Origin: Duganella sp. SG902
Lineage (GTDB): Bacteria > Pseudomonadota > Gammaproteobacteria > Burkholderiales > Burkholderiaceae_D
Length of the DNA stretch: 64,000 nt
Reading direction: 5' to 3'
Assembly (NCBI RefSeq): GCF_013376005.1
Contig: NZ_JABMJK010000023.1
Location: forward strand, 1 to 64,000
The notes under the pieces were generated by a model, which had not been told where the DNA came from, made no database searches, and saw only the letters and a program-made list of their open reading frames with translations. The position numbers were made by a program, and so were the translations under genes. Every line of letters starts with the position of its first letter. Position 1 is the stretch's first letter. Shown in pieces: positions 1 to 11,595 of the stretch.

Positions 1-1
1 T

Positions 2-17
2 ACGGGTATACGCCCGT
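2..17. promoter_or_regulatory. Short inverted repeat at left edge
   Basis: ACGGG (2-6) and CCCGT (13-17) flank TATACG. It could be an operator or the end of a terminator belonging to a gene outside the window. Nothing else is recognisable in positions 1-95 apart from a REP-like remnant near 80-94. Confidence 0.25.
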
Positions 18-79
18 TAACCAATACCTGCAACACCTTCAGGCTTATTCAAGCAAATTTATTCCGGACAGCAGTGCGC

Positions 80-94
80 CTGCGCGGGAATGAC
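80..94. repeat. Possible REP-like repeat remnant
   Basis: The string CTGCGCGGGAATGAC just after the GST stop resembles one arm of the dispersed GGAATGAC-type palindromic repeats, a full example of which lies at 20521-20603. Only one arm is seen here, so this is tentative. Confidence 0.25.
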
Positions 95-95
95 G

Positions 96-716
96 CTAGG
101 TCGCGGCGCTGGGCCGTTCGGCGATCCTGTCGCGCCACGCCTGCAGGTGGGGCATGCCCTCCTGCGCCGGCCGGAAGCGCATCAGGCCGCGCGCGAACTC
201 CAGCGCGCAAAACGCCGTGATGTCGGCGATCGTGAAACGCTGCCCGGCCACGAAAGGCTGCGCGGCCAGCACCTGGTCCAGCCAGCGCGCGGTCTCGCGC
301 ATCTTCTCGCCCTGCGCCTTGCCATACTCGGGAAACTGCGGCTGCTCCAGCACCGCCAGCCCGGGATGGGTGTGGCGCACAAAGTTGGCGATGCCGTAGA
401 ACAGATGCAGCTCCACGCGCCGGTCCGTCATTTCGATGAAGGCCCGTTCATCGTAGCCCTCCCCCATCAGGTTGGGCTCGGGCGCGTACCCCTCCAGCCA
501 GCTGCAGATGGCGCGCGTCTCGGACAAGACGCGGCCGTCGTCCAGCTCCAGCGCCGGCACGCGCCCGAACGGATTGCGGGCCAGGTATTCGGCGCTGCGG
601 TGCTGGCCGGCGTTCAGGTCGATGATGACCGGCTCGATATCGGCCAGGCCCTTCTCGGCGATGAACATGGCGACGCGGCGCGGATTGGGTGCGCGCACGG
701 AGGTGTAGAGTTTCAT
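96..716 (-). CDS. Glutathione S-transferase family protein
   Basis: A 206-residue protein of the usual GST length. The N-terminal thioredoxin-like half starts MKLYTSVRAPNPRRVAMF and carries the glutathione-site pattern GRVPALELDDGRVLSET (about residues 51-67, with the cis-Pro of VPAL and the D/E-S/T pair). The C-terminal helical half has the N-capping pattern FTIADITAFCALEF near residues 161-174. The upstream GST gene ends inside its start codon (713-716), so the two are probably translationally coupled. The family conjugates or reduces electrophiles with glutathione in the cytoplasm; the substrate cannot be told from sequence. Confidence 0.9.
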   Translation of the reverse strand: MKLYTSVRAPNPRRVAMFIAEKGLADIEPVIIDLNAGQHRSAEYLARNPFGRVPALELDDGRVLSETRAICSWLEGYAPEPNLMGEGYDERAFIEMTDRRVELHLFYGIANFVRHTHPGLAVLEQPQFPEYGKAQGEKMRETARWLDQVLAAQPFVAGQRFTIADITAFCALEFARGLMRFRPAQEGMPHLQAWRDRIAERPSAAT

Positions 717-1381
717 CGCGATTGCCCTGTCTCCAGCATGGTGCGCACGGTGGCGGGATCGGCGCGCTCGGCGCGCGGCGGCAGGATGATCCCGCGCTGC
801 ACCGCCGGCCGCGCCGCGATCGCCGCCAGCCAGCGCTGCAGGTGCGGCAGGTCGTCCACCGTCACGCCGGACCAGTTATGCGTATGCACCCAGGCCCAGT
901 TGGCGATGTCGGCGATCGAGTACTCGCCGGCCAGGTATTCGTGCCGCGCCAGATGCGCGTCCAGCACGCGGAACAGGCGCTTGCTCTCGCCCTGGTAGCG
1001 GTCGATGGCCGGCTGTATCCTCTCCGGGAAGTAGCGGTGGAACACATTGGCCTGGCCCATCATGGGGCCGATGCCGCCCATCTGAAACATCAGCCATTGC
1101 AGCACGCGCGAGCGGCCCTTGAAGTCGGTCGGCATCAACTCGCCGGTTTTCTCGGCCAGGTAGATCAGGATGGCGCCCGATTCGAACACGGCGAAGTTGT
1201 CCTCCGTGCGGTCGACGATGGCCGGAATGCGGCCGTTGGGGTTAATCGCCAGGAACCACGGCTCCTTTTGCTCGCCGGCCGCCAGGTCCAGCGCGTGCAG
1301 CGTGTAGGTCAGCTCCAGTTCCTCGAGCGCGATCGAGATCTTGTGGCCGTTGGGCGTGGCGGCGGTGTATAAATCAATCAT
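713..1381 (-). CDS. Glutathione S-transferase, YfcG/YghU-like
   Basis: A 222-residue GST. The start MIDLYTAATPNGHKISIALEE matches the nu-class (YfcG/YghU-type) proteins, whose active site uses Thr/Asn near TPNG instead of a catalytic Tyr or Cys. NPNGRIPAIVD (about 51-61) and FESGAILIYLAEKTG (about 68-82) complete the glutathione site, and YSIADIANWAWVHTH is the C-terminal capping region. Family members act as glutathione-dependent disulfide-bond reductases or peroxide reductases. A longer frame runs upstream through the peptidase gene, but the ATG at 1381 is where family similarity begins. It is first in a two-GST operon and divergent from the peptidase. Confidence 0.88.
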   Translation of the reverse strand: MIDLYTAATPNGHKISIALEELELTYTLHALDLAAGEQKEPWFLAINPNGRIPAIVDRTEDNFAVFESGAILIYLAEKTGELMPTDFKGRSRVLQWLMFQMGGIGPMMGQANVFHRYFPERIQPAIDRYQGESKRLFRVLDAHLARHEYLAGEYSIADIANWAWVHTHNWSGVTVDDLPHLQRWLAAIAARPAVQRGIILPPRAERADPATVRTMLETGQSR

Positions 1382-1419
1382 GTCTCTGCCTTTTGTAGTG
1401 ATGGGCGTGGCCAGATCAT

Positions 1420-1435
1420 AATCCCATTTGGGATT
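1420..1435. promoter_or_regulatory. 16-bp palindrome in divergent GST/peptidase promoter region
   Basis: AATCCCA (1420-1426), TT, TGGGATT (1429-1435) is a perfect palindrome in the 126-bp gap between the GST operon and the peptidase gene. Its place 39 bp before the GST start, overlapping the candidate -35 of the peptidase promoter, suits an operator for a dimeric repressor that would control both directions. The regulator is unknown. Confidence 0.45.
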
Positions 1436-1463
1436 TGACAGCGCATGCGCTTCGCCGTAGATT
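1435..1463 (+). promoter_or_regulatory. Candidate sigma-70 promoter for M1 peptidase
   Basis: TTGACA (1435-1440), a 17-bp spacer, then TAGATT (1458-1463). The -35 is consensus and the -10 matches four of six bases. It would start transcription near 1470, about 38 bp before the coding start. Confidence 0.45.
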
Positions 1464-1507
1464 GCACGCTTGCCCATCAGGCATCTCACGATAAAAAAAG
1501 GATAAGC

Positions 1508-4174
1508 ATGCAACGCAGTTTGATTTCGCTCGCCGTCATGGCGATGCTGGGCTGGGCCGCTGGCGCCCCGGCCCTGGCCGCCGCCACGCCGGCACCCAAG
1601 GCGGCCCAGGCCAGGCAGGTCACCACCCAGTTGCCGCGCGGCGTCGCGCCGACGCATTACGCGGTCTCGCTCACGCCCGACGCGGCCAATGGCGCGTTCA
1701 GCGCCAGCGTCACCATCGCGCTCGAGGTCAAGCAGCCGACCAGCAGCCTGACGCTCAACGCCGCCGACCTCAAATTCAGCGCGGCCGCCATCAGCGCCGG
1801 CCCGGGCAAGCCGGCGCAGGCGGCCAGCAAGATCGAGGTCGACGCCAGAAACCAGACCGCCACCTTCCATTTTGCCGAGGCGCTCAAGCCGGGCAGCCAC
1901 CAGCTCAAACTCGACTACACCGGCGTGATCGGCAATCAGCCGTATGGCCTGTTCTCGCTCGACTACGACAACGGCGGCGCGAAAAAGCGCGCGCTGTACA
2001 CCCAGTTCGAGGCGGCCGACGCGCGCCGCATGATTCCATCGTGGGACGAGCCATCCTACAAGGCCACCTTCGCGCTGGAGGCGACCATCCCGGCCGGGCA
2101 AACGGCCATCTCCAACATGCCGGTCAGCGCGACCACCAAGCTGGCCGACGGCCGCGAGCTGGTGCGCTTCGCCACCTCGCCCAAGATGTCGACCTACCTG
2201 CTGTTCTTCGGCCTGGGCGAATTCGACCGCGCCACCGCCATGCAGGACGGCGTGGAGCTGGGCGTGGTGACGCAGAAAGGCGCGCTGGCGCAGGCGCAGT
2301 TCGCGCTCGACACCTCGCGCGCGGTGCTGAAGGAGTACAACGACTACTTCGGCGTCAAGTACCCGCTGCCCAAACTCGACAACATCGCCGCGCCGGGCCG
2401 CAGCCAGTCCTTCGGCGCGATGGAGAACTGGGGCGCCATCTTCACCTTCGAATTCGGCATGCTGCTCGATCCGCGCACCGCCACCCAGTCGGACAAGGAA
2501 ACCACCTTCGTGTTTGCCGCGCACGAAATCGCCCACCAGTGGTTCGGCGATCTGGTCACCATGGCCTGGTGGGACGATTTGTGGCTGAATGAAGGTTTCG
2601 CCTCGTGGATGGAGTCGCGCACCACCAATCGCCTGCATCCGGAATGGAACTGGAGCCTGCGCGCGGTCGGCACGCGCGAAACGGCGATGGAGCGCGACGC
2701 CCTGGCCACCACGCACCCGGTGGTGCAGCGCATCACCAGCGTCGACCAGGCCAGCCAGGCCTTCGACGACATCACTTACCAGAAGGGCGAGTCGGTCATC
2801 CGCATGCTGGAGAACTACGTGGGCGAGGATGCCTGGCGCGCCGGCGTGCGCAGCTACATGGCGCGGCACGCCTACGCCAACACGGCCTCCAACGACTTGT
2901 GGCGCGAGATCGAGAAGGCCGCGCACAAGCCGATCACCGCGATCGCGCACGACTTCACGCTGCAGCCTGGCGTGCCGCTGATCCGCGTGGCCGACGCGGC
3001 CTGCAGGAACGGCAAGACCAGCGTCCAGCTGACGCAGGGTGAATACAGCAAGGATCAGGAGAACAAGCAACCGTTGCGCTGGCGCGTGCCGGTGGTGGCG
3101 CGCACCGTCGGCGGCGCGGCCGCGCGCACGGTGGTCAACGGCGGCAAGGCCAGCCTGACGCTGCCCGGCTGCGGCGCGGTGCTGGTCAACGCCGGCCAGG
3201 GCGGCTACTACCGCGTGCAGTACGCGCCGAAGGCGTTCGCGGCGCTGGCCGAGGGCTTCGCCGCGCTGCCCGCGATCGATCAACTGGGCCTGCTGGCCGA
3301 CAGTTGGGCGCTGGGCCTGTCGGGGCAGGCGCCGGCCGCCGGCTTCCTGGAGCTGACCAGCCGCACGCCGCTCGACGCCGCGCCGGAAGTGTGGGAAAAG
3401 ATCGCCCAGGTGCTGGCCGGCCTGCACGACCACTACGAAGGCAAACAGGAACAGCGCGCGGCGCTGGAGCGCTACGCGCGTGCGCGTCTGGCGCCGGTGC
3501 TGGCCCGCATCGGCTGGCAGGCGGCGCGCGATGAGGCGGCGCCGGTGGCCAATCTGCGCGAGACGCTGATCGAAGCCCTGGGCAAGATGGGCGACCCGGA
3601 CGTGATCGCGGAGGCGCGCCGCCGCTACGCCGCCTCCGCCACCGACGCCGGCGCGCTGCCGGCCGCGCTGCGCCGTCCGGTGCTGGCCGTGATCGCCGCC
3701 AGCGCCGATGCCGCCACCTGGGAGCAGTTGCACGCCGCCGCCAAGGCCGAGCAATCGAACATGACCCGCATCGAGCTGTATCAGTTGCTGGCATCGGCGC
3801 GCGACAAGGCGCTGGCGCGGCGCGCGCTGGACCTGGCGCTGACCGATGAACCGGGCGCCACGCTGAGTGCCGCCATGATCAGCGGCGTGGCCGTGCGTCA
3901 TCCCGACCTGGCCTTCGATTTCGCCCAGGCTCACTACGCCGAGGTGGAAGGCAAGGTCGAAGGGGGCTCGCGCAGCCGCTACTTCCCCGCGCTGGGCAAG
4001 CACTCCGCCGATCCGGCCATGATCGGCAAGCTGCAGGCCTATGCCGGCAAGCACCTCGCGGCCGAAGCGCGGGGCGACGCCCGGACGGCGATCGCCGCGG
4101 TGGAGTACCGCATCAAGGTGCGCAACAAGCGCCTGCCGCAGATCGACGCGTGGCTGGCGCGGCACGCCGGCTAG
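1508..4174 (+). CDS. Secreted M1-family zinc aminopeptidase
   Basis: An 888-residue protein. Residues 1-25 form a signal peptide (MQRSLISLAVMAML, then AGAPALAAA cleavage site). The exopeptidase motif GAMEN is at 303-307 and the zinc site is HEIAHQWFGDLVTMAWWDDL from 339, giving ligands His339, His343 and Glu362 (in LNEGFA) and catalytic Glu340. A C-terminal ERAP1-like helical half follows (about 550-880). It should remove N-terminal amino acids from peptides in the periplasm or outside the cell; the signal peptide sets it apart from cytoplasmic PepN. The start at 1508 is chosen because AAAAGGAT lies just upstream and the signal peptide begins there. It is monocistronic. Confidence 0.93.
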   Translation: MQRSLISLAVMAMLGWAAGAPALAAATPAPKAAQARQVTTQLPRGVAPTHYAVSLTPDAANGAFSASVTIALEVKQPTSSLTLNAADLKFSAAAISAGPGKPAQAASKIEVDARNQTATFHFAEALKPGSHQLKLDYTGVIGNQPYGLFSLDYDNGGAKKRALYTQFEAADARRMIPSWDEPSYKATFALEATIPAGQTAISNMPVSATTKLADGRELVRFATSPKMSTYLLFFGLGEFDRATAMQDGVELGVVTQKGALAQAQFALDTSRAVLKEYNDYFGVKYPLPKLDNIAAPGRSQSFGAMENWGAIFTFEFGMLLDPRTATQSDKETTFVFAAHEIAHQWFGDLVTMAWWDDLWLNEGFASWMESRTTNRLHPEWNWSLRAVGTRETAMERDALATTHPVVQRITSVDQASQAFDDITYQKGESVIRMLENYVGEDAWRAGVRSYMARHAYANTASNDLWREIEKAAHKPITAIAHDFTLQPGVPLIRVADAACRNGKTSVQLTQGEYSKDQENKQPLRWRVPVVARTVGGAAARTVVNGGKASLTLPGCGAVLVNAGQGGYYRVQYAPKAFAALAEGFAALPAIDQLGLLADSWALGLSGQAPAAGFLELTSRTPLDAAPEVWEKIAQVLAGLHDHYEGKQEQRAALERYARARLAPVLARIGWQAARDEAAPVANLRETLIEALGKMGDPDVIAEARRRYAASATDAGALPAALRRPVLAVIAASADAATWEQLHAAAKAEQSNMTRIELYQLLASARDKALARRALDLALTDEPGATLSAAMISGVAVRHPDLAFDFAQAHYAEVEGKVEGGSRSRYFPALGKHSADPAMIGKLQAYAGKHLAAEARGDARTAIAAVEYRIKVRNKRLPQIDAWLARHAG

Positions 4175-4176
4175 GC

Positions 4177-4212
4177 AAAAAAAAACCAGCATCATCGTGG
4201 GATGATGCTGGT
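4177..4212. terminator. Strong hairpin after M1 peptidase
   Basis: ACCAGCATCATC (4185-4196), loop GTGG, GATGATGCTGGT (4201-4212) is a perfect 12-bp stem just after the stop codon. It has a run of nine A on its left and no T-run on its right, so it has the classic intrinsic form only for leftward transcription. For the rightward peptidase mRNA it may act as a 3' end stabiliser. Confidence 0.6.
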
Positions 4213-4538
4213 CGCAAAACGCTCGAGAGCGTGGGGATGTGCGGTGTGCCGCCGGCTAGCGTGCCGGCTGGACGAAATCTGTGCCGGGCTTGATCGGTCC
4301 GGCAACCGGGCGCTTGGCTTAACCTTGCGCTATGGGTGCTACTTTGCCACCGATCGGCAAGCGCAGGCTTAGAACTTCATTAAGGAAGTTTAAAAGAAGG
4401 GAGTGGTGCCGGTGTTTCAGGCCACCGGCCAGCCTGCTGAGCTATGCTGCATGGTATCCCGCACCAGCTTGGATGCGGGGCCAACGGAGCACGCTGTCGC
4501 CAGCGCAAGCGATAATAATTGGACAATATGACGGCCAA
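4213..4538. other. Intergenic region before YceI lipoprotein gene
   Basis: About 330 bp with no convincing gene. It holds a 14-bp palindrome ACGCTC-GA-GAGCGT (4219-4232) and a 7-bp inverted repeat GCCGGTG/CACCGGC (4408-4414, 4423-4429). A frame open upstream of the YceI start from 4332 lacks a signal peptide and is probably non-coding leader. Confidence 0.4.
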
Positions 4539-5234
4539 ATGACGCATAGGAAAAATACCCTCGCCGCCGCCATCGCCTTGTGCGCGCTGGCCGCCTGCTC
4601 GCAGATGCCGCCGCCGGCCGCGCCCACAGCGCCCGCAACACCCGCCGCGCCCATCGCCCCACCGCCGCCTGAGGCGCCGGCGCCCCGCGCCGATGCCGGC
4701 CCGCTGCTGCGCATCGACAGCGCGCAATCGCTGATCGTGGTCACGGTGCGGCGCGGCGGCGTGCTGGCGCGGCTCGGGCATGACCACGTGGTGGCCAGCC
4801 ATGCCATCACCGGCACCGTGTCGCCATCGGAAAATCGCGCCGATTTCACTTTCCGCCTCGACGAGATGAAAATCGATGAAGCGGACCTGCGTCAGATCGC
4901 GGGCCTGGAGAAGCAACCGTCGGCCGACGCCATCGAAGGCACGCGCCACAACATGCTGACCAAGGTGCTGGACGCCGAGCGCTATCCGGTAGTGAGCGTG
5001 CACGCCGAGCGCGGCGCCGCCGGCCAGCCGCTGAAGGTGGCCATCACCCTGCATGGCGTGACGCGCACGCTGGCGATCCCGGTCACGCTGCGCGAGGAGC
5101 ATGGCGCGGTCACCGTGAGCGGCACGGTGACCCTGAAACAAAGCGATTTCGGCCTGACGCCGTTTTCCGTCATGGCCGGCGCCATGTCGGTGCAGGACCA
5201 GATGGAACTGCGCTTCACGCTGACCGCCAGATAA
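4539..5234 (+). CDS. YceI-domain lipoprotein
   Basis: A 231-residue protein with a lipoprotein signal: MTHRKNTLAAAIALCALAAC, lipobox LAAC ending at Cys20. A Pro/Ala-rich linker (about 23-48) follows, then a YceI-like lipocalin-fold domain (about 55-230) with LLRIDSAQSLIVVTVRRGG at its start and LHGVTRTLAIPVTL near 185. YceI proteins bind isoprenoid or other lipophilic molecules in the periplasm. Ala at +2/+3 is replaced by Ser-Gln, which suggests outer-membrane sorting. Start 4539 is chosen because the signal peptide begins there; its ribosome site is weak. A second YceI protein lies at 31947-32513. Confidence 0.8.
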   Translation: MTHRKNTLAAAIALCALAACSQMPPPAAPTAPATPAAPIAPPPPEAPAPRADAGPLLRIDSAQSLIVVTVRRGGVLARLGHDHVVASHAITGTVSPSENRADFTFRLDEMKIDEADLRQIAGLEKQPSADAIEGTRHNMLTKVLDAERYPVVSVHAERGAAGQPLKVAITLHGVTRTLAIPVTLREEHGAVTVSGTVTLKQSDFGLTPFSVMAGAMSVQDQMELRFTLTAR

Positions 5235-5267
5235 AAAAAAGCCCGCGCACTTGGTAAGGCGCGGGCT
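5233..5267 (-). terminator. Intrinsic terminator for LysE-type exporter
   Basis: AGCCCGCGC (5240-5248) pairs with GCGCGGGCT (5259-5267) across a 10-nt loop. Read leftward, the stem is followed by seven to eight T. It lies between the convergent YceI and exporter genes and probably ends the leftward transcript. Confidence 0.75.
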
Positions 5268-5362
5268 GAAGGTTTCAAATCGGGAGAGACTTGAAAGAGC
5301 AGAGACAGTATCTCCGCCGCGCATGACGCCATGATGACATCGCGCGCCCCGAACCAACTTTT

Positions 5363-5992
5363 TTAGCGTGCGATGATCAGGCGCAGGCCAAGGCCGACGA
5401 AGATCGCGCCGGCCACGCGGTCCATCCACTTGCCGGCGCTGGGCGTGCGATTGATCCACGCGCCCACCGCGCCGGAGAAATAGCCCAGCAAGCCAAACAG
5501 CACGATCGCCTGCGCCGTGAACAGCAGGCCCAGTTGCGCGGTCTGCCAGCCGGCGTCGCCGCGCTCGGCCACCACGAACTGCGGCAGGAAGGACAGGAAG
5601 AACAACACCACCTTGGGGTTGATCGCGTTCGCGAACAGCCCCTTGGTGAACAATTTGCTCAGGCTTTCATCCGGCAAGCCGGCGCCCTCCACCCGCGCGC
5701 CGCCGCGGCTGCGCAGCGCGCCGTAGCCGAGCCAGATCAGGTAGGCGCCGCCCAGCACCTTGAGCGCGCCAAACGCCATCGGCGAGGCCTTGATCAACGC
5801 CCCCACGCCCAGCGTCGCCAGCACGGTGTGGCTCAGGCAGCCGAGCGCGCAGCCCAGGCCGAAGACCATGCCTTGGCGCCGGCCGCGCGACATGCCGACG
5901 CTGAGCACCATCAGGTTGTCGGGGCCGGGCGAGATGGTGATCAACAGCGCGGCGCTGAGAAATCCTATGAATTGTTCCGGGGAGATTAGCAA
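5363..5992 (-). CDS. LysE/RhtB-family amino-acid exporter
   Basis: A 209-residue inner-membrane protein with about six hydrophobic segments. The signature LLITISPGPDNLMVLSVGMSRGRRQGMVFGLG (split by the conserved PGPDN near residues 22-26) is the hallmark of LysE/RhtB translocators, and ALKVLGGAYLIWLGYGALRSR is the conserved third segment. These proteins export amino acids or their lactones by proton exchange; the substrate is not predictable. The start codon appears to be TTG at 5992, preceded by AGGAAA on the coding strand, since the next in-frame ATG would remove the first membrane segment. It is divergent from the hybrid kinase gene. Confidence 0.85.
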   Translation of the reverse strand: MLISPEQFIGFLSAALLITISPGPDNLMVLSVGMSRGRRQGMVFGLGCALGCLSHTVLATLGVGALIKASPMAFGALKVLGGAYLIWLGYGALRSRGGARVEGAGLPDESLSKLFTKGLFANAINPKVVLFFLSFLPQFVVAERGDAGWQTAQLGLLFTAQAIVLFGLLGYFSGAVGAWINRTPSAGKWMDRVAGAIFVGLGLRLIIAR

Positions 5993-6104
5993 GATGGTTT
6001 CCTAAGGCGCAAAAGCGCCATCATACCAAATCGTTAATTTCTCGTTTAGAATGGGTGTTACCACCTTGTCACCACCCTTTTCGGATAGCCGGCGCGCAAA
6101 ACTA

Positions 6105-8936
<2,832 letters not shown>

Positions 8937-9014
8937 GCCGCGGCGGGCGCGCCAGCAGAGTTCGCGGTTTTCGGCCACAATAACGGACCCGCTCCACCTT
9001 GCACCGGATCTCAT

Positions 9015-10400
9015 ATGAACACACCTGATAGCGCGCTGGCCGCGCGCGACGGCCTGCCGCCCGATGCGCGGCGCCTGGCCATGCTGTCGGTGGCGATCGG
9101 CGTCGGCATGGCCTCGCTCGACACCGCCATCGCCAACACCGCCCTGCCGGCCATCGCCGACCAGCTGCGCACCACGCCGGCCGCCTCGGTCTGGATCGTC
9201 AACGTGTATCAGCTGGCGATGGTGGCCACGCTGCTGCCGTTCGCCGCGCTGGGCGAGGTGGTCGGCTACCGGCGCGTGTGCATCTTCGGCCTGGCGCTGT
9301 TCACCGCCGCCTCGCTGGCCTGCGCGCTGGCGTGGTCGCTGCCCTCGCTGGTGATCGCGCGCCTGTTCCAGGGCATCGGCGGCGCCGCCATGATGGGCGT
9401 GAACACCGCCATGGTGCGCACCATCTTCCCGGCGCGCCTGCACGGTCATGGCTTCGGCCTGAATTCGCTGGTGGTGGCGGTGGCGTTCGCGGTCGGGCCC
9501 ACGGCGGCGTCGCTGATCCTGGCCGTCGCTCCGTGGCCCTGGCTGTTCGCGATCAACGTGCCGCTCGGCGTGGCGGCGGTGCTGCTGGCACGGCGCGCGC
9601 TGCCGCACACCGCGCGCGCCAGCCACAGCATCGACGCCCCCACCGCCATCCTCAACGCGCTGGCCTTCGGCATGCTGATCCTCACCTTTGGCGAAGGCGC
9701 GCACCAGCAAAGCTGGCACACGCTGCTGCCGGAGCTGGCAGCCACCGTGATCCTGTTCGCGCTGCTGCTGCGCCGCCAGGCCGGCCACGCGGCGCCGATA
9801 CTGCCGGTCGACCTGTTCAAGCGCCCGCTGTTCACGCTGTCGGCGCTGACGGCGGTGTGCACCTTCGCGGCGCAGGGCCTGGCCTTCGTCTCGCTGCCGT
9901 TCTACTTCGAGCACACGCTGGGCCGCTCGCCGATCGAGACCGGCTTCCTGATGACGCCGTGGGCGGCGCTGGTGGCGGTGATGGCGCCGATCGCCGGGCG
10001 CCTGAGCGACCGCTATCCGCCCGGCGCGCTGGGCGGCATCGGCCTGGCCCTGCTGTCGTCGGGTCTGGTGGCGATGCTGACGCTGCCGCCGCAGCCGAGC
10101 GCGTTCGACATCGGCTGGCGCATGGCGTGGTGCGGCATCGGCTTCGGCTTCTTCCAGGCGCCCAACCTGAAAGCCATCATGGGCAGCGCGCCGGCCAGCC
10201 GGGCGGGCGGCGCCAGCGGCATCGTCGCCACCGCGCGCCTGCTGGGCCAGGCCACCGGCGCGGCGCTGGTGGCCTACTGCTTCACGCTGTCGGCCACGCG
10301 CGGCACCTCGTACGCGCTGGTGCTGGCGGCGGTGTTCGCGGGCGTGGCCAGCGTGGCCAGCTTCGCGCGGCTGGCGGTCACTTCGGCCGCGCCGGCCTGA
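9015..10400 (+). CDS. MFS transporter, DHA2 (multidrug efflux) family
   Basis: A 461-residue protein predicted to have about 14 membrane helices. The first helix holds MASLDTAIANTALPAIADQL, the DHA2-type LDxTIxNxALP motif C-like pattern, and WIVNVYQLAMVATLLPFAALGEVVGYRRV is the family's second helix and loop. ARLFQGIGGAAMMG is the usual fourth-helix motif. Family members pump drugs, dyes or metabolites out using the proton gradient. The 3' end overlaps the convergent reductase gene by 23 bp (10378-10400). No fusion-protein partner gene is adjacent, so it probably acts alone in the inner membrane. Confidence 0.88.
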   Translation: MNTPDSALAARDGLPPDARRLAMLSVAIGVGMASLDTAIANTALPAIADQLRTTPAASVWIVNVYQLAMVATLLPFAALGEVVGYRRVCIFGLALFTAASLACALAWSLPSLVIARLFQGIGGAAMMGVNTAMVRTIFPARLHGHGFGLNSLVVAVAFAVGPTAASLILAVAPWPWLFAINVPLGVAAVLLARRALPHTARASHSIDAPTAILNALAFGMLILTFGEGAHQQSWHTLLPELAATVILFALLLRRQAGHAAPILPVDLFKRPLFTLSALTAVCTFAAQGLAFVSLPFYFEHTLGRSPIETGFLMTPWAALVAVMAPIAGRLSDRYPPGALGGIGLALLSSGLVAMLTLPPQPSAFDIGWRMAWCGIGFGFFQAPNLKAIMGSAPASRAGGASGIVATARLLGQATGAALVAYCFTLSATRGTSYALVLAAVFAGVASVASFARLAVTSAAPA

Positions 10401-11448
10401 CGGCCGCGTCGGGCTTGCTGAGCTGCCCTTCGCGCAACTGGCCGACGGCGGCGGCCACCGCGCGCGCCACATTGCGCACCTCCTGCTGGAAGGCTTCGTC
10501 CTGATCCAGCACCTCGTGGCTGTTGGCGTAGGATTCGTAATAGCCCAGATAGCGGTCCAGCATGGCCTGCTGGCCGGCGTCGATCAGGCCCATCCAGTTC
10601 AGCCAGTCCGACAGGTTGCGACGCAGGCTTTCGGCGCCGGCCACGTCGCCGTGCACCACCAGCCCGTAGGCGCGGCCGGCCAGGTGCTTGGGATAATCCC
10701 AGCCGGCCAGTTCCAGCGCCTTGGCCTCGGCCGCCTTCTTGCCGTGCGTGCGGGTGGGATCGGGATTGCCGCCGTCCGCGCACACCAGGCGGTCGATCAT
10801 CAGCTTGAGCGGGGACGGCGCCTGGTACCAGTACACCGGCGTCAGGATGATGACGCCGTGCGCCGCCACCCACTTCTCGTAGATCTCCGCCATCCAGTCG
10901 TTGGTCTGGCGCTCTGCGTGGTTGGGGTAGCAGCTGCACGGCCAATGGCACAGCGGCATGGCGGTCGAGACGCAGCCCTTGCACGGATGGATGTGCAGGT
11001 CGTAGCTGGAGGTGAGCAGGCTCAGATCCAGCACATCCGCCTCGATGTCCGCCTGCGCCAGTACCTCGCCGGCCCACTGCGTCATGCGCCAGGTCTTGGA
11101 GACCTCGCCGGGGCAGGTGCCATCATTGCGCGCGGCGCCGATAATCAGCAGCACGCGAGAACGCGTGGCCGGATCCTGCTGCCGTCGCTGGGCGGCGATC
11201 AGGCGGTCGCGCGTGGCCTTCCATTCGACCGACAGATCGTAATCGGGATCGGCGAACTCCGGCCCGGCCTTCTGGGTGCGCGGCGCCTTGCGGCCGGACT
11301 CGTAGTTGCGCCACGCGACCTCCTCCACCTGCGCCAGCGCCTCGCTCACCGGCTCGAACGCCGGGTCGGCAAAGGATCGCATGAATCGCAAATGGAATTC
11401 CTCGCGCCGCAGCGGCTGCGGCGCCTGCCCTTTCCTCACCTCCGCCAT
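10378..11448 (-). CDS. Flavodoxin-fold NAD(P)H-dependent FMN reductase-like protein
   Basis: A 356-residue protein. The core (about 97-300) has the flavodoxin-like fold: SRVLLIIGAARNDGTCPGEVSKTWRM (phosphate-binding loop), then AHGVIILTPVYWYQAPSPLKLMIDRLVC, the P-V-Y-W pattern typical of NADPH-dependent FMN reductases. A Cys-rich stretch HPCKGCVSTAMPLCHWPCSCYP is unusual and may bind a metal or form disulfides. A hydrophilic N-terminal extension of about 95 residues precedes the fold. The start at 11448 has a perfect GGAGGTGAT ribosome site six bases or fewer upstream. Its 3' end overlaps that of the convergent efflux gene. The redox substrate is unknown. Confidence 0.8.
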   Translation of the reverse strand: MAEVRKGQAPQPLRREEFHLRFMRSFADPAFEPVSEALAQVEEVAWRNYESGRKAPRTQKAGPEFADPDYDLSVEWKATRDRLIAAQRRQQDPATRSRVLLIIGAARNDGTCPGEVSKTWRMTQWAGEVLAQADIEADVLDLSLLTSSYDLHIHPCKGCVSTAMPLCHWPCSCYPNHAERQTNDWMAEIYEKWVAAHGVIILTPVYWYQAPSPLKLMIDRLVCADGGNPDPTRTHGKKAAEAKALELAGWDYPKHLAGRAYGLVVHGDVAGAESLRRNLSDWLNWMGLIDAGQQAMLDRYLGYYESYANSHEVLDQDEAFQQEVRNVARAVAAAVGQLREGQLSKPDAAVRPARPK

Positions 11449-11595
11449 ATCACCTCCATGTCTGACCCGAGCTTGACACGCGACCGGGCCTCGCTCCGTT
11501 CGCTGACGCACACTCCTACAAGACCACGGCGCGTGCTCCTACTCACCCATCCACGGGCCGGGCTTAGCATGACATTTTTCGAAAGGAGACACATC

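Noticed and set aside
713..4195. Leftward open frame of over 1000 codons running through the M1 peptidase gene and into the GST
   Set aside because: Only its last 222 codons are the GST. The rest is antisense to a well-supported peptidase and is rich in Arg, Gln, Gly and His, typical of a GC-rich shadow frame.
4177..4212. Hairpin after the peptidase taken as an ordinary rightward intrinsic terminator
   Set aside because: The T-run needed on its right is missing; the A-run is on the left. Kept as a hairpin with uncertain role.
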